A stretch of 64,000 nucleotides of DNA from Leptodactylus fallax (taxonomy: Eukaryota > Chordata > Amphibia > Anura > Leptodactylidae): assembly GCA_947044405.1 (NCBI GenBank), contig CAMRHE010000647.1:1-64000 (forward strand), written 5' to 3'. Both the position numbers and the translations under genes were made by a program. The notes below the pieces were generated by a model. The model saw only the letters and a program-made list of their open reading frames with translations, had not been told where the DNA came from and made no database searches. Shown here piece after piece: positions 43,721-56,064 of this stretch. Position 1 is the first letter of the stretch. Each line of letters opens with the position of its first letter.

Positions 43721-44304
43721 GCAGGGTTCACACTACCGTTGATGTCCGTTCTGATAGTGTCCGTTAAAAAAAAAAAAAAAAAAAAAAACGGATGCCTATC
43801 ATAACAGACATTAATGGACACTAACTGATGTTAATGTGTCTGTTTTTTTAACTGATCCAATTAATGGATTAGTTAAAAAAAAATGGACACATTAGCATCA
43901 GTTAGTGACCGTTTTTTAACACTGTCCTTTTTTTAACAATGTCCGTTTTTTGTTTTTTTTTGTTTTTTTTCTGCTTTCTGAGCATGCGCAGGAAAAAAAT
44001 GAACATAAAATAACGGACAATAACTGATGGCTATCAGTTACTGTCTGTTATAAGTCCATAACCATAGACTTCAATGTTAAAAAAATAACAGACGCTTGCT
44101 GTCTGTCAAGAATCCGTTATTTCAAACGGACAAAAAAAGTCCTGCACAAACGGACACTAACGGACACAATATAAAACCCCATTGAAATTAATGGAAATTT
44201 TAACGGATTTCTGACGATTCAGCTAGTGTCCGATGCTAAAATCTTGTAATGGACAATAGCAACGGACACTACTGACGGTCACCAACGGTAGTGTGAACGC
44301 CCCC
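43721..44304. mobile_element. Foldback MITE with GGGTTCACACTACCGTTG ends
   Basis: Left end gcagggttcacactaccgtt and right end aacggtagtgtgaacgcccc are inverses. The interior repeats 'gtccgtta' and 'aacggacac' modules on both strands. CTAAG flanks both ends, a possible target duplication. A 23-base A run sits at about 43767-43789. No coding. Confidence 0.72.
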
Positions 44305-45408
44305 TAAGATTAACTGTTACAGGATCGGAGAGAAACATAGGTGCAGGAGATGGGTGTGGTTGAAATTCAATTACAGAGAAGAGGTACTAAGGCAGTGTTT
44401 AGACTAAGCAATAAGAATCCTAAGTAAGGAATCAAACTGTACACACCTCCTGTGCCGCAGCGTGCGAGTGGGGGGTGGCCCAGTGACCCGAACAGGCAGA
44501 GATGTTACAATTTTTGTTCAGATTAACAACAATGCTCCTTCACACTGTGTATGGATCAGACCAGACCAGAGCAGAAGAAAAACTTCATGAAATTCTGTTA
44601 AATATTATTTGACTGCAATATTCCTGACCTATTAGTGTTAAGTCTATTCTGCTGACAAAACTTTTGTATCTTATGGTACATGGGTGTGGTTAGGGTATAC
44701 TATTCTAGTATTGTCCAAATACAGTGGTAAAATGTATAAGGATGATGGGGAACACCCCATCTCATGAATATAAATGATTGACAGACACACATGTCTGGGT
44801 CTCTCTCTTTGGGTGTCTCTCTCTTCCGACCTGTCTTACTTCCTCTGACACCTTGGAAGGATGGCAGAATTGTCCTACAGAAGACCAACACACATTGATG
44901 AATAAGCATGAACCAAGATGTCTGCAAGAGAACCATCTTGAAGAAACCTAACACTGAACTTCTCCTATGATGTAAGACATTGACTGATATTTCTGTTATG
45001 CTGGAAGGTTTCCATGTATCTGATTTTCCATTAAGACTTCAATAAATCTCCATGTTTTTATAAGAAGCTGAATTCTCCAATAATGTTACCTTATGGGTCA
45101 ACACGTGAGTAAGGATTTCATTCAATTGTAAAGAATTTTACAATTAGCAGGATATTCCCAAATGTTTTTTTATTTAAGATAAGCACAGGATAGTCTGCAT
45201 CTGGTGATATACCCAATACAGACTGGATATGTATATATCAGGAATGATATAGAAAATAATAAAAAAACAATACAATAAAAAATAGCAAATCAAAATAATC
45301 TTATTATAAACACAAAATGTTGATTAAAACAGTTAAAACAACAATGGGTAGAGGTTGTGGCAAATCATGGCATTCCATATATATATATATGTAAATATAT
45401 AAATAATA

Positions 45409-45456
<48 letters not shown>

Positions 45457-45682
45457 ATAATAAATATATAAATAATAAATAGATGTGCAACAATTCTAAA
45501 ATTTGCTTCATATTGTAATTAGTGCATATAGTACAAGGTTCAATATAAAGTGCACAGTGCATATCAATAAATAGTAGATATGAGTTTATATATGTTATAC
45601 ATAAAGGTAAAAAAGTTCATATAATAAATAATTACAAATACAAGAGCAGACATAATATTACTAATCCATATCAGAAGGAAAA

Positions 45683-45739
<57 letters not shown>

Positions 45740-46090
45740 CATCCAGTGTTCTTGGGGAGTCATAAATAAAGTGCCAGACTGCATATGCACAGATAAGTAC
45801 TGGTAAGGCAATATAGGCCCATATCTATTATGCATTGCAGGGAGTAATTGCTACACATAAAAAAAAAGCTGAAATAACGGGGATTCTTTTTTTACATTAG
45901 CGAAGGATGCACTACTAGTAACACGGCCACCACTACTACTGGACTACTGTGTTATGTATAGCTAGAGTTATATATGCATACTTGTGCATACAGAGAAATG
46001 CATAAAATATTTTGTTCAGATTAACAACAATGCTCCAGTCAGACACATGAAGTTCCTAAATGTTTTTATTATTATTATTTTTTATTTGTT
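44305..46090. other. Non-coding, (TA)n microsatellites, 27-bp direct repeat
   Basis: 44512-44538 and 46010-46036 are identical 27-base sequences, in the same orientation, 1498 bp apart. TA-rich microsatellites lie at about 45379-45480 and 45686-45742. An AATAAA occurs near 45041. No coding motif. The part next to 46091 may be the 5' leader of the second Penelope element. Confidence 0.55.
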
Positions 46091-46231
46091 TTGAACGGGA
46101 TACTACCTTTTCCCAGTGGTGAACACCCACATTTATGTGCATATTTTACTGGTGTGGTAATTCATTGTATTGCTATTTTTGACCAGCACAGTTTTTTCTT
46201 GCTTGCTTTTTCTTTTTTTTCTTTTGATACT

Positions 46232-46822
46232 ATGTCTATACCTGTGGATACAGGTGAGGTCCATTTGCCCGATATTTTTAGCTATACGGATGAGGATGCC
46301 AGGAGGATCCTTGGTGGCTTGGAGGGAGAGGCTGCTTTCCTCAGTATTCCATCAGTGACAGACCTTAAGAGGAAAATGGAGAGAGAGTCCAGACGTCTAA
46401 CTACTCTACAACTACATGTGTCTAATTTAGGAGAATACTACAGAGTGAAACGTATTCCCAGAGGTATGCGGTCACAGCTTAGACCCAATTTGTTTGCACA
46501 GGACAGCTTTTTTTGCACACGCTTACAGCAATTATCTAACAAATATGCTTTGGATGTGATTTTACTTCATATTGAATATTTACAACAAGAGATTCTATTG
46601 GTGAATAAGAACATTGAAGATACTGATGTTAAACTTAAGGAACTACTTAATACTCAGGACCTTGATAAATTTAAAAACCATGTATTACAATTAACCCAAA
46701 GGGTCAAAACTGAACAGGAAGATGTAAAACGTAGAAAATGGCACAGAGACACTGAGGATTACATTAAAGGACGGATTTACAATTGGACACATGATGAATT
46801 ACACCTGGAAGGTACATGCTAG
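46232..46822 (+). pseudogene. Penelope-2 N-terminal coding region
   Basis: The first likely start is ATG 46232 (MSIPVDTGEVHLPDIF); the upstream part of the open frame, from 46091, is hydrophobic and unlike the family. KRIPRGMRSQLRPN matches the VPRGLRIPLVP block of the first element. Leu/Glu/Lys-rich stretches after it (about residues 105-170 from this start) look like coiled coil. The frame ends at TAG 46820; the next coding block opens at about 46859 in another frame. Confidence 0.72.
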
Positions 46823-46858
46823 AGGTCCAACAGAAAGAGACCGTTTAACCGACAAAGA

Positions 46859-48833
46859 ATGGAGATTGAGGACTCTTTTTTGGGGTTCACCCCGGGTACA
46901 TCAACTCCAACAGGAAACGTACCAGGGGAGGGGGGTAGATGGACAAACCGACAACATAAGGCCTCAGAGGATTGCCATTCGGGGAACGAAGTACAAAAAG
47001 AAACAACCGTGGTAAATATATCCTCTAAGACTTTAACAGATTCACAATTAAGTTTACTTAACAAAGGATCCTATTGCCCTACTGCACATGTGGACTGGTT
47101 CAAACTTGAATTTGATTTGCTACAATTCTTTAGAAATATTAAACTTAAATGTTGGTTTCATGGACGTAGTTTTGAGACTAGAGTTAAAAATACAGAATTG
47201 TGTCTGAGACAATTTGATTTGTATAGCAAAAGTGATTTTGTCCCTCCCAATGTTCCACCAGTTATAGAGGCCTTTATTAAGGCGGTAAAGAATGACATTG
47301 ATATTCTTAAATCTAATTTACATTGTGAAAGTTTTATACGTCCTAATCTGACAAAGGATGAAAATCAGGCACTCATGTAACTTGTCCATGATGATACGGT
47401 GACCATTAAGCCAGCTGACAAGGGCTGAGCCTTGGTCATCATGGACACCAGTTCATATGTAAAAGAAATTTACCGACAATTAGATGACACGAGAATATAT
47501 AGGAGATTATCTGGGGATCCAAAATTCTCTATCATTAGACATATTACTATTGTATTAGATACTGCTAAAATAGCGGGTATAATTGATGATGACTTATATG
47601 AATTTTTGTTAATTAAAAAGCCTAGAACACCAGTCATATACAGTACACACTACCAAAGATCAATAAGACATTAGTGGATCCACCAGGACGACCTATCGTC
47701 TCTGGTACAGAATCAGTTTTTAGTAATATAGCCATTTTTTTAGATAAGATCTTGAGACCATTTTCCGTTATGACTTCTTCTTATGTCTGTGACACTAATG
47801 ATTTTCTCCAAAAATTATCCAATGTTGTAATTACTGCATGTGATTCCATTATTTTAGCATCATTTGACGTTGTAAGTTTGTATACATCTATTGATCATAC
47901 TAGGGGGATACAGATGGTTGAATCCTTTTTGAGGGATTCTACATATACACCTGATTGTCAGACTTTTATTTTGAATTTATTGGATATCATACTAACTAAA
48001 CTATTTTTTATTCGGTGACCAGTATTTTGTTCAGACACAAAGGACCGCTATGGGGTCTAATGTCGCGCCGGTCTACGCAAATATATATATGCGTGGGATG
48101 GAAGAAAGGTTTATATATGTGTCCCTCCACCATGAACATGTTCTTGGTTGGTGGCGATACATAGATATTTTTCTAATCTGGACTGGAGGTAATGATTTAT
48201 TTATGGAATTTTTTTTCTTATCTTAATACTATTGATCCTACTGTTAAGTTGACACAGGTGCATTCTACTGAATGTGTACAATTCTTAGATGTTCTAGTTC
48301 AATACACAGAGAATTCCTTTGTCACTAACCTATATACTAAACCAACGGATGTCAATAGCATGTTACACTTTAGGAGTGGACATCCACGTGGCATGATACA
48401 TAATTTACCATCTGGACAATTAAGGAGAGTTAAAAGGATTGTGAGTAACCCTGATACTCTTAATAAATCACTGGATATGATGGAGAGGAAATTTGTCGAG
48501 AGAGGATATCCACATCAGGTAATTCAGAAACATAGACATAAAATAGATAAAATCTCTAGATTAGAGTTATTGAATTTGACACAAAGGGATAAGAAAGTTT
48601 CACGTATCCCATTTGCAACTACATATAATGAGGAGAGTAAAAAAGTGAATGCTGTCATACGTAAACACTGGCCCATGTTAGGCCGTTGTATCTTGGATGT
48701 CCCTGAATTTGGCGCTCCTCCATTGTTTTATATTATTGTCTCTTCAATTATGTTTTTTGTCTTTTTAGAGACGTCTTATTCACTGATCACAACTTCACCA
48801 CTCGCACTATATGTAGGATTGAATGACCTCTAA
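46859..48833 (+). pseudogene. Penelope-2 reverse transcriptase, multiply broken
   Basis: Frame 46859-47380 contains NISSKTLTDSQLSLLNKGSYC, which matches NLSSIPLSSSELSVLQKGLSF of the first element. Next is KPADKG, then TGA at about 47424-47426, and VIMDTSSYVKEIY. A frameshift near 47645 precedes GRPIVSGTESVFSNIAIFLD and motif A SFDVVSLYTSI. A further frameshift near 48010 precedes RTAMGSNVAPVYANIYM. Motif C reads WRYIDIFLIW (48158-48169), so one catalytic Asp of YIDD is gone. A T-run frameshift near 48212 leads to QFLDVLV and the C-terminal block to VIRKHWPML, ending at 48833. No GIY-YIG follows. Not functional. Confidence 0.85.
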
Positions 48834-49095
48834 GGAAGAATACTTGTTACTTGAATACATCCAGATTTATGTCATTTTACATACTTTTGTGATTCTGTAT
48901 ATTCCTTTATTAATGCCCTCAGCGTATATGTAAAAAAAAAAATTTATCATGTATTTTGCTATGTCTCTTTCGCATGCTTTTCTCTTATTTTAATAGATGG
49001 AGACCCCATTAAAGATGTGTGGGTTTTTTTTTTGTGATTTCCACATACTGCTTTTGTTTTATCTTGACCCATTAGAGGTTTCTCTGGGGTGATTA

Positions 49096-49855
49096 TGCCG
49101 CAACCTAGTCGGATGAAACCAGAGGATGGGAGTAGTAGTGGCGGATGCTGTGCCACCTAGCAGGCTGAGCACGCTCCCAAACGGCTCCAGTCCCACTCCT
49201 AGGCTGGACAAAGTCGAGGGGGGTCCTGCAGCACTACCGGATGGTGGTGGTAGTAGTTCTTTCCCCCGGGGCACTTCCAGTTGAAGAGGGGGACGTCTCC
49301 TACCTGAGCCGTTGTGGTGTTGGTCGGAAGAGCCCTGATGGTAAAGCAGGCACGACTCAGGATTCAGCGTTGCAGGTAAACCAAACAGCCGTTTATTAAG
49401 GCAACTGGAACAATGGGTTAACAGCAACTTCCAGATGGGGGTAGTAGTCCTACAGTATCCAAACCCCAGCCTTGGTTCTAGGAGGCCTGACCAAGTACTG
49501 GATGCCTGAAGACTAGGCCCAAAGCAATCCTCCTGAAGATTGTGATGGCTAACCGTTGGCCTCAGTGCAGCTTGTGGGGGCAGGAAACCTCTGCACACCC
49601 TTACTCTTCCACTGCTCACACCAGACTAACTGCTCTCAGACCAAGGGTTACCGTGGAAACGGAGTCTCCCACAACCCCGCCCAGTGGCCTGTGATAGGCC
49701 AGGGCTAAACCAAGGCTAGACTTGAACACTGCAGGGGAGAAATAACAGGGAAAGCTGCAAACAGTGACACTTAACATATAACAGAACTTACAGACATAAA
49801 ACCCAGAGGCACACAAGACAAACACATAAAAGCAGTAGCACTCTGGGATGCTGCA
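49096..49855 (-). repeat. 3' LTR of Gypsy-2
   Basis: On the minus strand it starts TGCAGCATCCCAG and ends GGTTGCGGCA (TG...CA). AATAAA (minus strand) lies at 49392-49397, a likely polyadenylation signal. The purine-rich run aataggagggtg (minus, 49856-49867) is the polypurine tract. Confidence 0.9.
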
Positions 49856-50246
49856 CACCCTCCTATTTTTACCTGAGCCGCCCTCGACGAATCTTTTCCC
49901 AGGCTAGGGAAGGCAATACAGCGGACAAGACAAGACAAACAGCATGACAAATAAAACAGGGCAAAATATAATACAACAATGGATGGTAAATGGGCGAAGA
50001 CCTGGTACCTGAGGCACAAGTGCGTTAGTGTCCATTCTCAGGGCGTCAACTAGACAATAAGGGACTCCAGGGCACAGGTGCGTTAGTGTCCATCCTGGAG
50101 CATGGGGACAGGTGAACAAGTAGGGAAAACTGGGGCAGTGTCCACAAGTCCGCACTGGTCAACTGGGGAAGTGTCCAAAAGTTCGGCACAAAAATGTAGA
50201 GGGGCAAGAATTTGGAACTATATAAATCCGTAGGAGTCCAAGGAAA

Positions 50247-51589
50247 TCACTCCAGAAACCGTACAGGGCGTTTCCCTTTAGTGGATCTCTGGGATCTTCT
50301 CAGGGCGATTTCTCCTGAAACGCCAAGGACAACACCTGGGCTAGCTGGAACAGGGCTGGCAGGAACAGCTTCATCCAGGTCCATCTGTTCTTCTGCCTCA
50401 GCAGGCACAGCAGACAACTCTGACCCAGGAGGTGACCTGGGGACTCCCCCTTTGGCAGGCAGCTGGAAGGTCAGGCAAGGGACGAAGAATTCTGGAGGCA
50501 TCCCATGGCAAAGGTTCTCTGACACTACTGAGGCTGGGTTAGACTCTGTAACGAGGTTCTCCTCATCAGAACTACCCTTAGTGGAAGGAGACAGCACTGA
50601 GGGTGTAGGGTCCACCTGCAAACACACCTTCAAGCGATTTCGGTGGACCACCTGTGGTTTCCTCCCTTCTTTCTCCACCACAAAGACATCAGGATAGTGC
50701 TGTGCAGAGATGGTGTAGGGTTCAGTCTCCCACCTGGAGTCAACTTGCGGGTCTGGTGGTTGTTCTTCAGCCACACCTTCTCCCCGACCTGTAGGGGGGT
50801 AGCCTGAGCATGTAAGTTGTGATCCGCTTCCTGTCTGGCCCGAACCTCTTTCATACGGGCTTCCACTACTTCATGAGCTTCAGCCAGGTGCCTCTGATGG
50901 TCACTCACCCAGTCATTCTTTGGCAGTGGATTGATGTCATCAGGAACAGCCACTCCCAAGGCAACATCAACAGGCAGCTTCCCATGTCTTCCGAACATCA
51001 GGTAGTAGGGGGTATACCCGGTAGACAGCTGCTTCTGGTTGTTATACTGGTAGATCAGCTCAGGTAACCGTAGCGGCCAATCTGCTCGGCTGGAGGGTGA
51101 CAAAGTCCTGAGGAGTTCAAGAAGAGTCTGGTTCATCTTCTCACATAGACCATTGCCCTGAGGATGGTGAGATGTTGTACGCAGCTTCTTGCAGTCGTAC
51201 AGGGCACAGAGCTCCAGGAACAGCTGAGACTCAAAGGCAGAACCCCGGTCTGTAAGGATCTTCTCAGGACATTCAAAGGGAAGAAGGAAAGACTTCCAGA
51301 AGGTCTTAGCAGTAGTCTTAGCCGATAGATCACATACGGGTACAGCCACTGTGAACTTGGTGTAGTGGTCAATCATAGTCAGCACGTAGGTGTATCCAGA
51401 GCGGCTGGGTTCTACCTTTAGGTGGTCCAGAGCCACAATCTCTAGAGGGCGATGGCTCTCAATAGGATGGAGAGGAGCCTTCTGATCAGCTTTCTCCCCT
51501 CTGGCAAGGGTGCACGCAGTGCACTCTCTGCACCACTTCTCGACGTCTTCTCTCAGACCAACCCAGTAGAACCGACTTCTGATCGGAGT
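50247..51589 (-). pseudogene. Gypsy-2 integrase and C-terminal tail
   Basis: Open in the same phase as the preceding segment. It has the zinc-module Cys pair (CRECTAC), then the core: Asp in VALDHLKVEP, Asp in ILTDRGSAFES, Glu in GNGLCEKMNQTL. ELIYQYNNQKQLSTGYTPYY and VGEKVWLKNNHQT follow. A frameshift near 50740 moves the tail to the next frame (VVHRNRLKVCL, then a Pro/Ser/Glu-rich end, to 50247). No chromodomain is seen. Target-DNA joining activity would be expected of an intact version. Confidence 0.88.
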
Positions 51590-52912
51590 TCAGAAGACTG
51601 AAGCTACTAAGTGTCCAGACTTGTCATGATAAGCTTCCAGGACCATGCCCACATCGCATCGAGGGATGACAATTTGATGGAGTCGGGTCCCAGAAACAGG
51701 ATGAGTGGAATGCCTACACACCAGTCCTCCTCTCAGGAACAGCTTCCTCCTCTGTCTACACAGCTTGCGCAGCTCCGGATTGGCACGAACTCCACGGAGT
51801 CCAGGTGGCAGCATACCCTGGCTCAGAAAGTCTTGTACCTCATGCAGAACTTTACTTTCAGACTGCAACTGGGCCCATAATTCCGTCCCAGGAGTCGACT
51901 TCACCGGCGGCCATGTAGGAGCAGCGGGGGCAGCTGGAACTTTGAGGGTGTGAACTGCTTGCTTGGCAAACCGGGCATAGAAAGCTGGCATCTCCATTTC
52001 TTCCCACTCGTCCGCATCCTCACCAGGACTGGTCTCTGTTGGTAGCTGGGAAAAGGCGTCCGCCCCGACGTTGGCTTTGCCAGACTTGTACTTGACCACA
52101 AAGTTGTAATTGGCCAGACATGCCGCCCATCTTTGCTCTAGAGCTCCCAGTCGCGCGGTAGCCAGGTGTGCTAGTGGGTTATTGTCTGTATAGACTTCAA
52201 AGGGAGTAGCAGCCAGATAGTCTTTGAACTTTTCGGTGACAGCCCACACCAGGGCCAAGAACTCCAGCTTGAAGGAACTGTAATTCTGGTCATTCCTTTC
52301 AGCTCCCTTCAGAGACCAGCTGGCAAAAGAAATTACTCTCTCCTTCCTGTCTTGAATCTAAGAGAGGATGGCACCTAAGCCCTTGGTACTGGCATCAGTG
52401 TGCAGTCGAAAAGGTAAGCTGTAATCCGGGTAGCCCAAGACAGGTGGTTCAGTCAGCAAGCTCTTCAGTCTCTGAAATGCGGTTTCTTGTTGCTCTCCCC
52501 ACTCGATAGGAATCTTCTTTCTCAGCTCCTCTTTAGGATGCCCTCTCAACAGTTCTTGCAGAGGTTCAGAGATCTGAGCAAACTTAGGGATGAACCTCCT
52601 GTAGTATCCGGCAAACCCCAGGAAGCTCCTGATCTCCTTCACTGTAGTAGGCTTGGGCCAATCTTCCACAGCAGAAATCTTATCAGGATCAGGCCTCACC
52701 CCTTCAGCGCTGACCACATGCCCCAGGTAGTGGACTTGAGTCTGCAGCAGGTGGCACTTGGATGGTTTCACCTTCAACCCGTGCTGTGCCAGGATCTGAA
52801 ACACCTCTGTAAGATGTTGTAGGTGCTCCTCATACGTCTTAGAGAAGATGATGACGTCATCCAGGTACAGCAGAACAGTCTCAAAGTTCTTGTGTCCCAG
52901 ACAGCGCTCCAT
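51590..52912 (-). pseudogene. pol: Gypsy-2 pol: RT C-terminal half, RNase H, integrase zinc start
   Basis: The reading frame has two pieces in one phase. 52358-52912 carries the catalytic YLDDVIIFSKT, the thumb (VHYLGHVVSAEGV), LGFAGYYRRFIP and the RNase H start LHTDASTKGLGA. It is stopped by TAG 52358-52360, where relatives have a Gln codon. The frame continues without shift to 51590-52258: EVYTDNNPLAHL, GADAFSQLP, then the integrase His pair (HDKSGH). It is stopped again by TGA 51590-51592. So two nonsense mutations separate RT, RNase H and integrase. Confidence 0.88.
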
Positions 52913-54387
52913 GAAGGCGTTGAAAGGTTCCAGGGGTTCCAGAGTCCGAAAGGCATGCTGTTGAACTCAAAGAGGCCCATAGGTGTCGTGAAGGCCGTCT
53001 TTTCTCGGTCAGCAGCAGCTACGGGTACTTGCCAGTACCCGCTGGTCAAGTCCAGGGTGGAAAAGTAGGCTGCGGCTCCCAGTGCTGTAAGGGACTCCTC
53101 TATACGAGGTAAAGGGTAGGCATCCTTGTGAGTGACAGCATTCAGCTTCCTGTAATCCACACAAAATCGAACACCGCCGTCTTTCTTCTTTACCAGCACC
53201 AGTGGCGCAGCCCAGGGGCTGTGGCTCTCCCGGATGACATTAGCGTCCTTCATTTCTGCCATCAGCTTCTTGACAGTCTGATAATTAGCTGGTGGAATAG
53301 GCCTGTACCTCTCCTTGATAGGAGGATGCGTACCCGTATGAATGGTATGCTCAATGAACTTGGTGTGCCCAAAGTCCAGTGGATGTTGGCTGAAGGCTGA
53401 CTGACAGTCCTTTACCACCGCGAGAACACCTTTAATCTGTTCAGCTGGGATGTCTGGGGCTCCAATATGTAAGTCCTCCCACCAAGCTTTGTCAGTTTCT
53501 TTCTCTCCTTTGAAGGCAACTTTCTGTGAGGACTGACATGCAGTGGAAGCAGCAACTTCAATAACATCCTTTGGAGCCACATAGGACACCACAGCCACTG
53601 GGCAATGTTTCTTTAATTCCACTGGCAGATTGCTTAAATTCATGATGCGAACTGGCACCTCCCCTCGAGTGATCTTGGACAGACAGCGGGCAACCAACAG
53701 CATGGGATAAGCCTCTAGTGGCATAGGTTCCACTAGAGCCAGATAGTCCTGTCCCTGCACACCCATGCGTGCCCGACACCACACCACAGTCTCTGTGCCA
53801 GGTTGAAGAGTCACTGACCTGCTGTCTTGAACACGGGCCCTGCAAACTTCTCCTCTGTTGTTGGCAAATTTCTGCTGAGCAGCCAGGAGACAGATGGTTT
53901 TCTGTATCACCCTCTTCTTGGTAGGCGAGGCAGTAGGTAGTGAGTTCTGCAGGGCCTCCAGCATTTCTCCATAGCAGCTCTTCAGGACATTCATGCCCAA
54001 CACCACAGGGGGAACTTCATCATCACAGATGTTAGTGACCAGGACACCTTGTCCATACAGCTTGACGCGTCCAACTTGCATGTCAGGGGCCCAGTACCCA
54101 GTAATAGGTACCGGCAGTCCATTACTAGCAAGCACCATGGGTGGAGTCTCCCGGGGGTGCACCAGTCTACCCTCTCCCCAAAACTCGTCGAAGGTGGCTC
54201 TCTGGATGGTGGTAACCTGAGAGCCAGTGTCCAGCAGGGCAGTCAGTGGCATCCCGTCAATATGGATGGTAACCTCTGGACGGGGGCCCACATATTTAGG
54301 GGAAGGCTTTGACTTGGTTGGACCTATTGTTCTTCCTCTTGAGGGGCGGTCCTCGGCCTCAGGGGAAACCCGTTTAACTGCCAGCAT
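52774..54387 (-). pseudogene. pol: Gypsy-2 pol: protease and reverse transcriptase N-terminal half
   Basis: A 537-codon frame. Protease active site ALLDTGSQVTTI is at about 49-60. Reverse transcriptase starts near 370: VRFCVDYRKLNAVTHKDAYP, then STLDLTSGYWQVP with the first catalytic Asp, and FNSMPFGLW. From there the frame is wrong (WNPWNLSTPSW...), because small indels lie between about 52913 and 52960. The remaining 50 codons are not protein-like. The frame has no clear start of its own and would normally follow gag. Confidence 0.88.
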
Positions 54388-54425
54388 TGGGATTCACTAT
54401 GTCCATATTTGTGGCAGTATCTGCA
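54384..54425 (-). pseudogene. Gypsy-2 nucleocapsid zinc knuckle
   Basis: Minus-strand reading CRYCHKYGHSESQC gives a CX2CX4HX4C knuckle of nucleocapsid type. It is out of frame with both the gag frame above and the pol frame below, and a TGA lies four codons before it, so indels occurred in this interval. Confidence 0.75.
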
Positions 54426-54546
54426 AATGGGTCACTTTGGCTTTTCACTGGCAGCAAAGGGTAGTCTTCTCCGGGCAGTTCCCCTTGGAGGCTCTGGTGG
54501 AGACTCTGGAAGGAGAGGGTGGTGCACTCCTTGATTGAGGACCGGC

Positions 54547-55443
54547 CTACAGGTGTTCCAGCTTCTTGGTCAGGACATCCACACTTCTGACCAGTAGGGA
54601 GACCTGTTCTCTCAGATCCGCCACATCGCTAGGCCCTGGTGTTGATACAGCCTGCGGTGCTGACAAGTAAACATGGCGGCATCTAGGAGAGTAAGGCTCC
54701 AGGGTGATAGCCGGAGCACTCCCAGGTGAAGAAGGCTGAGCTGGGAACCCCAGTTGCTGTTCAGGGCCCAGTATTGGGATGACTAAATCTTTAAAGTCCA
54801 GGAAGGAAACAGCCGGGTGTTGGGCAGAGACAATTCTTAACTGTCTCTTTAAGGCCTCGTCCTCAGCTCCTTCAATGAACTGTTCTCTCAAGGCAGCTTC
54901 GGGGTTCTCTGCAGCCCGAGGATCTACTTGGGCTACAGCTTGGAAAGCATCTTGCAAGGACAGGGCAAATTCTCGGAGGGACTCACCGACTTGTTGTTTT
55001 CTGCTGTAGAACCGTATCTTCAACTCAGACACAGTTCGGACTTCAAAGATATCACGAAGCCGCTGCAGCACTTGTTCTAGGGACGTCTTGTAGAAAGAGG
55101 GCCAGGATTTGACTTCCCTCTGAGCAGCGCCCTCCAGCTGCCCCACCTGAATTTCCACTTTCTGCTCCTTAGATAGGGGGTACAGCTTGAACATGGCCTG
55201 CATGCGGTCTTTAAAGTCTCTTAGGGTGTGCGCTTCCCCTTTGTATCGGGGTAGCCAAGGCGCACCCAGATAATACGGCAGGGTGAGCGGCATAATGGTG
55301 GCCGTCGAGGTAGTAGTAGAAGTCACCGGTGATGTGGCAGCTGCAGATGATGTAGCACTCTCAGGCGATGCGGCAGCCATTGGAGACCCCGCAGGTCTAA
55401 CGGACTCACGATCGCCATGATCTGACATGGGGACAGCAGACAA
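54547..55443 (-). pseudogene. gag: Gypsy-2 gag
   Basis: A 298-codon frame from ATG 55443. A Ser/Thr/Ala-rich start (about 1-50) precedes a capsid-type helical region at about 60-230: WLPRYKGEAHTLRDFKDRMQ, then REVKSWPSFYKTSLEQVLQR, ESLREFALSLQDAFQAV. The frame ends at TAG 54547 after a Leu-rich heptad stretch (LREQVSLLVRSVDVLTKKLEHL). A zinc knuckle is readable downstream in another frame, so the stop is probably a lesion or gag was longer. Gag proteins form the particle that holds element RNA. Confidence 0.85.
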
Positions 55444-56036
55444 GCTTTTTAAGTAAGGACAGCGTTATAACGGTCAGTCTATGTGAACAGTCTCACCCAA
55501 GCCCAGGAGGCTCCGATGATGCTGTCCTTTAGGAGGGGCTGTCCCGCTGACGTCAGCGGCCGCTGATTCGTCCAGTTCAAAACAGGAGGGTAGAGCTTGG
55601 CTGATGCACTTCTGACGTCAGTCTTTCCCGCCTAAGCGCTGGTTTTGGCGGGCTGGCGGTTAACCTCTGCGGAGCGGTAGAATTCTGAAAGATGCAGCTC
55701 CGTCTGAGGCTGAAGTTAACCCCTCGTGGGCTGGGCTCACGTGCACCGGTGATGTCTCAGCACAGTATACAGTCCGGTAACGGCTGGCAGTCCTCTGGCA
55801 CGCAATAAAGTGGCTTAAACACGCAAACAGTTGCAACAGTCCACAGTCTTTGCAAGTATAATCCAGGGGGATAGCGACAAACAGCTCCGGGCACACAAAC
55901 AGAGTCCTCAGTATAAATCCACAGGGATAAGTCTCTCACACAGCCAATAAAGGTTTTCAGCTCACCCGTTGTAGAGATGATGAAATTAGGATCTTGACAC
56001 CATAGTCTGAAGATTTTACAGGACACGGGAGTCATG

Positions 56037-56054
56037 ATCCTGCCGACTACACCA
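56037..56054 (-). other. Primer binding site, tRNA-Ser-like (Gypsy-2)
   Basis: Ten bases inside the 5' LTR, the minus strand reads TGGTGTAGTCGGCAGGAT. This complements the 3' end of vertebrate tRNA-Ser (ATCCTGCCGACTACG plus CCA), with one mismatch that would be a G-U type pair. Identification rests on remembered tRNA sequence. Confidence 0.7.
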
Positions 56055-56064
56055 AAAATCGCCT

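Larger units (their letters stand above)
46091..49095 (+). mobile_element. Second Penelope-like element (different family), decayed
   Basis: Encodes the same sequence of Penelope blocks as unit 1 but at low identity, with no GIY-YIG domain readable. Several frame breaks exist. Its 3' side is cut by the Gypsy-2 insertion at 49095/56823, so 56823-57018 probably continues it. The 5' limit is not defined. Confidence 0.82.

Noticed and set aside
46091..46231. Hydrophobic N-terminal extension of the Penelope-2 frame (possible signal or membrane segment)
   Set aside because: T-rich leader sequence upstream of the better start at 46232; the first element's frame has no such extension.
49616..50155. 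Cys-rich open frames left of the Gypsy-2 coding region
   Set aside because: They lie in the LTR and untranslated segment; no gag, pol or env-like order, and the frames conflict with each other.
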